Of a DNA stretch of 64,000 nucleotides, positions 59,873-64,000 are shown one piece after another. The notes beneath the pieces were generated by a model. That model was not told the origin of the DNA. It was given only the letters and a program-made list of their open reading frames with translations, and did no database searches. Within the stretch, counting starts at the first letter, position 1, and every line of letters begins with the position of its first letter. The position numbers and the translations under genes are program-made. The stretch is from Synchiropus splendidus (lineage: Eukaryota > Chordata > Actinopteri > Syngnathiformes > Callionymidae). The DNA lies in contig NC_071334.1 in assembly GCF_027744825.2 (NCBI RefSeq), positions 4,359,437 to 4,423,436 of the forward strand, given 5' to 3'.

Positions 59873-59912
59873 AATAGATAGATAGATGGATGGATGGATG
59901 GATGGTTGGATG

Positions 59913-59955
<43 letters not shown>

Positions 59956-60040
59956 GGATGGATGGATGGATGGATGGATGGATGGATGGATGGATGGATG
60001 GATGGATGGATGGATGGATGGATGGATGGATGGATGGATG

Positions 60041-60095
<55 letters not shown>

Positions 60096-60113
60096 GGATA
60101 GACAGATAAACAC

Positions 60114-60161
<48 letters not shown>

Positions 60162-60276
60162 GTAGATGGATGGATGGATGGATGGATGGATGGACGGACG
60201 GACGGACGGACGGACGGATGGACGGACGGATAGATAGATAAACGCATAGATAGATAGATAGATTGATAAACACAGA
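59873..60276. repeat. GATA / GGAT / GGAC compound tetranucleotide satellite, about 400 bp
   Basis: Alternating blocks of GATA, GGAT and, near 60191-60230, GGAC units, broken by GATAAACACATA-like words at about 60104, 60237 and 60265. The 243-codon Tyr-Leu-Ser-Ile / His-Pro-Ser-Ile open frame on the - strand is an artefact of a 4-bp repeat read in 3-bp steps. Confidence 0.97.
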
Positions 60277-60355
60277 TTCGAACATTTAGAACAGATACTA
60301 AATTCATTATATAAATTATAATTTATATATCAATTATATAAATTTTGAGTTTACT

Positions 60356-60360
60356 CTCTG

Positions 60361-60454
<94 letters not shown>
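60356..60454. repeat. (CT)n(TA)n compound microsatellite
   Basis: About 40 bp of CT followed directly by about 58 bp of TA. Confidence 0.97.
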
Positions 60455-60457
<3 letters not shown>

Positions 60458-61175
60458 GTGCAGCTTCAAACAGACAAAATACCATTTTGACTCCTTTCAA
60501 ATGATTCTTCTTGTTGCTCACATGAACGCCAGAGCAGACAGCATGTTCAGCAGTGCAGCTCCTGAGAACGCCTGAAGGCAAAGATTTGTTCAACTGCAGC
60601 AGTTACAGTATAACTACGTGTGTGAGTGTGTGCCTGTGTGCACGTGCGAGCAAGTGATGGTTTGTGGGATATCAGTGCCTCGCTACATCTGTTTATCCCA
60701 CGGCAGTGTGGAATCATCGCCAATGGCAACCAGTATCCTGACAGTGACAGACTTCGGTGCTGCTGCTGATGCAGTGGCAGCAACACTCGCAAACACTGAG
60801 TGAGGTTGGAGGCAGTGGATGTTTGGCAGTTTTGTGTGTGACCATATTAGATGGGGATTAAATACTGCATCTGTTGTGCCACTCTCAGCGCACTGACCTG
60901 CTCGCTTTGTTTACATACCAGGTTAGAAAAGGGATGGCGTGTTGCTGGAAGGAATGCTAGGACTCCGGTCACATCTAAATCACTTCAATCTTTGGAGAAA
61001 TATTACTTTTACACATGATCATCTTCACCCTGCGCAACTGCAACCTTGCGATTTAAATAACTGTAAATCACTCTCCCGTTGTGTTCTTCTCGAACAAGTA
61101 CGATTTGAATATAAATTGAAAGCCTACAGCCCACGCCCTGAAGCTAAACTGTAAATAATAACTGTAAACATTTTT
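60455..61175. other. intron DNA, nothing recognised
   Basis: Short GT tract near 60618-60631. No gene features. Confidence 0.4.
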
Positions 61176-61179
61176 TTTT

Positions 61180-61520
61180 CTAATCTTGGGTAATTGAAGC
61201 AAATGGGTTCTAGCGGGGAGGAATTTGTCGCCGACGTACACGCATTCGTTTTTATTTACGAGGAGGCGAGGGCTGAGCAGTGTAATGAGTGAAAACGCCT
61301 GCTTAATTTAAATGGCGAGCGCGTCTGTTCGGGGATGCATTAGCGTCTGCGGGAGAAACGTAAGACGTATTAATTGACAGACAGGAACTCCTGTCTCCGA
61401 GGTTGATACAAGTAATTTATTACTTCAGAAACGAATGCCACCGCCAGAATGTGCTTCATTAATTTCAAATTTAGTTTTAATTTCAAGCTGTTGCCCCTTG
61501 AGAAGAACAAGGTGGCAAGT
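61180..61520. promoter_or_regulatory. tshz3: candidate enhancer just upstream of tshz3 exon 2 (strong texture)
   Basis: Repeat-free block ending about 340 bp before the exon 2 acceptor. Contains GGTAATTGAAGC, CTTAATTTAAATGGCGAGCG, GACGTATTAATTGACAGACAGG (ATTAATTGACAG, a homeodomain core fused to a MEIS/TGIF half-site), AAGTAATTTATTACTTC (a perfect palindrome, 61411-61427, centred on A/T) and CATTAATTTC. Very likely under constraint, but no alignment could be run. Confidence 0.45.
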
Positions 61521-61826
61521 CCTGTTTGAAGAGCCATTCCCCTCCCTCCCCCAGCCCTCCATCTTTCTGTTCCGTCGGTCTCCCTCTAGTTCCGTCTTGC
61601 CTGGGAAACAAGGAGTAAAGGGAGGAAGGGGGTAGGCGGACACTTTATTGCAGTTCATAAAAAATGATCTGCAGTTAGTGGCAAGATTGAGAAACCACTA
61701 CATAATTTGAAGTGAAGACAACATGCAAGTGGAAGAAAATACTTCATGACGTTGAAATGCTCCTTTCTGTTTGAAGGTTTTGTGCACTAGTTTGTGGAAC
61801 GTGAACGGCAACCTTGGTTGTAACAA

Positions 61827-61858
61827 ATGCTTCTCCTTGTGTCTCTCTCTCTGTGCAG
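61827..61858 (+). other. tshz3: splice acceptor of tshz3 intron 1
   Basis: A pyrimidine-rich run (TTCTCCTTGTGTCTCTCTCT and following) leads into TGTGCAG|CA. This is the only acceptor position that keeps exon 1 in frame and gives the family-specific AAYV junction. Confidence 0.93.
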
Positions 61859-64000
61859 CATATGTCACTGAAGATGACAAAGAGACGACCCTCATGGAGG
61901 ACGACCTGGATGGAGAGGACTCGGCGCAGGAAGGGGAGGACTCTTCGACCAAATTCCTGTGTCAAGACAAAGACTTTCTATTGAAGGACAGACCAGAGTC
62001 AACTGGCTTCCATGAGTCCCCCAACCCGGCCGACTTTTCAGGTCAAGAGCTGGACAGCGAGTCTCACTTGAGTGAATCCAGTGACAGGATGTCTGACTTT
62101 GAAAGTTCCTCACTGAAAACCGAAGACGACGTCCTTCTCTTTAAAGACCCTACCAATCTGTCCTTGTCTTCCACGGCAGCCATGATGGCTTCCGCCAACG
62201 CCGGGGTGGCAGTCGGTGGAGAAGAGGCCGTACTCGGCGCTTCTGGCTCTGTAGCTGACAGTCTAGAGAAGATGAAGGCGATATACACTTCCTTCCTGAC
62301 CAACTCATACTGGTCCACTTTAAATCTGAACTTGAGTCAAGCTCCTGCTGAGAAACCTCCACGTAGTCACAGCAGCAGCAGCAGTAGCAGCAGCAGCAGC
62401 AGCTGTGGAAGTGGTGGCTATGACTGGCATCAGACAGCGATGGCCAAAACCCTTCAGCAGGCCTCTCAGAACCACCAACACAGGGTAGGAATAGTCCACC
62501 ATCCCACAGTGGCTGTGTCCACAGCGTCGACGGAACCCAACCTCTTCAGTACAGTGCAGCTGTACAGGCAGAGTTCCAAGTTGTACGGCTCTATATTCAC
62601 TGGTGCCAGTAAGTTCCGCTGCAAGGACTGCAGCGCCGCCTATGATACTCTGGTGGAGCTGACGGTGCACATGAACGAGACAGGCCACTACCGGGATGAT
62701 AATCATGAGACCGACAGTGAGGGTGCCAAACGGTGGTCCAAACCAAGGAAGCGTTCTTTATTAGAGATGGAAGGGAAGGAGGATGCGCAAAAAGTTCTCA
62801 AGTGCATGTACTGTGGTCACTCCTTTGAATCCCTGCAGGACCTAAGTGTCCACATGATCAAGACAAAACACTACCAAAAAGTGCCTCTGAAGGAGCCTGT
62901 AACACCTGTGGCAGCGAAGATAATCTCATCTGCTCGGAAAAGGGTTCCCATTGACCTCGATCTGCCCAGCTCGCCTGATTCAAATGGAGGTACGACACCG
63001 AAAGCAACATCACTCAACGACACAAACGACGCACTGCAAAAGGCCACCAACCCTTACATCACGCCAAACAACCGCTACGGACACCAGAATGGTGCTAGCT
63101 ACGCTTGGCAGTTTGAGTCCCGGAAGTCCCAAATACTCAAATGCATGGAGTGCGGCAGCTCCCATGACACGCTGCAAGAGCTGACCGCGCATATGATGGT
63201 GACCGGACATTTCATCAAAGTAACAAACTCTGCTATCAAAAAAGGCAAACCGATCATCGAGTCACCGACTCCAGCTCCTACGGCCAATCCCACAAACGAA
63301 GAAAAGATCCAGTCAGTTCCTCTTGCTGCTACAACCTTCTCCCCACCGCCAGCCCCAGTTCCTCCACAAGCCAGCGTCTCCCCCTCTGCAATGATTGTGG
63401 AAATTAAAAAGGAGGAGAAAGAAGAGGAGTGTACGAAAGAGTCCATGTTGAACCACATCGACAGTGAAAACAAAGAGAAAAAGATGTCCAGCGAGGAGGA
63501 GAATGAGGAGAAGTTTGACATCTCCTCGAAATACTCTTACCTGACCGAGGAGGACCTGGATGCTAGTCCTAAAGGTGGACTAGATATTCTCAAGTCTCTG
63601 GAGAACACCGTGACCTCAGCGATCAACAAAGCCCAGAATGGTGCTCCAAGCTGGGGTGGATACCCCAGTATCCACGCTGCCTACCAGCTACCAAACATAA
63701 TGAAATTGTCGATTGGTAATTCTGGAAAAAGCTCTCCACTAAAATACCTTTTCCCAGCAGGAGAGATCCTTTCTCCGACCAATAAAAATCAGCCACTGAT
63801 GTCCCCTCCTAGTTGTCAAACCTCGCCACTATCTAAGACAAACTTTCATGCCATGGAAGAACTGGTGAAGAAAGTGACGGAGAAGGTTGCAAAGGTTGAG
63901 GAGAAAATGAGGGATCCAAGTGGTACTGCAAGGGTGTCACCTGCAAGACGCACAACTCCCTCACCGTGTAAAAGCGAAGCAGGCGAGTCTGTGAAAGAAG
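61859..64000 (+). CDS. tshz3: tshz3 coding exon 2, partial (residues 14-727)
   Basis: This is the large second coding exon, open to the window edge; the family is about 1,080 residues, so roughly the last third is missing. TSHZ3 is a nuclear transcriptional regulator, usually a repressor, in neural, muscle and urinary-tract development (known for the family). Visible in order: acidic N-terminus (18-40); a conserved block with SLEKMKAIY (147-173); polyserine (185-195); YDWHQTAMAKTLQQ (201-214); FSTVQLYRQ (243 on); zinc finger 1 C268/C271/H284/H290; a basic, nuclear-signal-like KRWSKPRKR (304-312); finger 2 C329/C332/H345/H351; PIDLDL (377-382); finger 3 C442/C445/H458/H464; a Glu/Lys-rich region (about 530-565); the block SPKGGLDILKSLENTV (583-598) then SWGGYPSIHAAYQLP; and a probable helix FHAMEELVKKVTEKVAKVEEKM (676-697, described by its residues only). 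The finger linkers and the MEELVKKVTEKVAKVEEKM segment are TSHZ3-like. There are no frameshifts or stops. The homeobox-like domain and C-terminal fingers should follow at once. Confidence 0.96.
62371..62403 (+). repeat. tshz3: CAG-type repeat in the tshz3 coding sequence (polyserine)
   Basis: Eleven Ser codons, ten AGC and one AGT, encode residues 185-195. A Ser run at this place is a known TSHZ3 feature. The nearly pure AGC tract should be length-variable. Confidence 0.93.

Larger units (their letters stand above)
31007..61858 (+). other. tshz3: tshz3 intron 1 (30.85 kb, phase 1)
   Basis: The donor is CAG|GTAAAC at 31007. The acceptor follows a pyrimidine tract (about 61829-61855) ending TGTGCAG at 61858. 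The intron interrupts an Ala codon after its first base. It contains no supportable gene on either strand. It holds at least eight copies or relics of repeat family A, three family B copies, two family C copies, many microsatellites, and several AT-rich, repeat-free blocks that look like developmental enhancers. A long first intron full of regulatory DNA is typical of TSHZ genes (family knowledge). A non-coding exon spliced within it cannot be excluded from sequence alone. Confidence 0.93.

Noticed and set aside
59576..60307. 243-codon - strand open frame rich in Tyr-Leu-Ser-Ile and His-Pro-Ser-Ile
   Set aside because: It is produced by a GATA/GGAT tetranucleotide array, which gives a 12-bp (four-residue) periodic peptide in all frames without a stop. 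It is not a gene.
62064..63521. Long - strand open frames opposite exon 2 (up to 140 codons)
   Set aside because: They are shadows of the tshz3 coding sequence on the other strand.
30967..64000. Assignment to tshz3a or tshz3b
   Set aside because: TSHZ3 identity is well supported by the finger linkers and flanking blocks, but separating the two teleost paralogues needs a phylogeny or synteny that cannot be done here.

Overview
This window is eukaryotic, intron-containing DNA from a teleost fish, probably a percomorph (inference from the repeat content; the species cannot be named). It holds one recognisable protein-coding gene, tshz3 (teashirt zinc finger homeobox 3), on the + strand and cut by the right edge. 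Coding exon 1 is 30967-31006 (40 coding nt beginning MPRRKQEAPRR), intron 1 is 31007-61858 (30,852 bp), and the large exon 2 starts at 61859 and runs off the window at 64000. Residues 1-727 are visible, including three C2H2 fingers of the teashirt CxxCx12Hx5H type. The homeobox-like domain and the last two fingers must lie beyond the window.

Layout: 1-29.2 kb is upstream intergenic DNA with no supportable gene, only repeats and some stretches that look like regulatory elements. 29.2-31.0 kb is a GC/CpG-rich promoter, 5' UTR and exon 1 region with several tiny upstream ORFs. 31.0-61.86 kb is the first intron: AT-rich blocks with many homeodomain-type TAAT/ATTA cores, probably enhancers, mixed with repeats and microsatellites. 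61.86-64 kb is coding. Long upstream and intronic regions around one developmental transcription factor gene fit a regulatory-desert locus. Conservation could not be tested here, so every enhancer call is inference.

Several dispersed repeat families can be defined inside the window and are labelled A-F. Family A (about 15 copies or relics) is a palindromic MITE with TAGTGATGGG ends. One copy has a perfect 8-bp target-site duplication and another a 7/8 match, which points to the hAT superfamily. Each arm carries a sequence matching the core CTCF consensus (CCACTAGATGGCGCT and variants), so a typical copy has two such motifs in opposite orientation. About twenty occur in 64 kb, on both sides of the tshz3 promoter. 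This is the most interesting signal in the window: a mobile element that may have seeded insulator or loop-anchor sites. In some copies its end has also expanded into a 32-bp tandem array. Family B is a TA-flanked MITE with CAGTGGTACC ends; family C is a CAGTAA-ended MITE; D, E and F are other dispersed repeats. A LINE 3' fragment, a larger DNA transposon with an 8-bp target duplication, a 400-bp GATA/GGAT/GGAC array and a perfect 20-bp-stem hairpin are also present.
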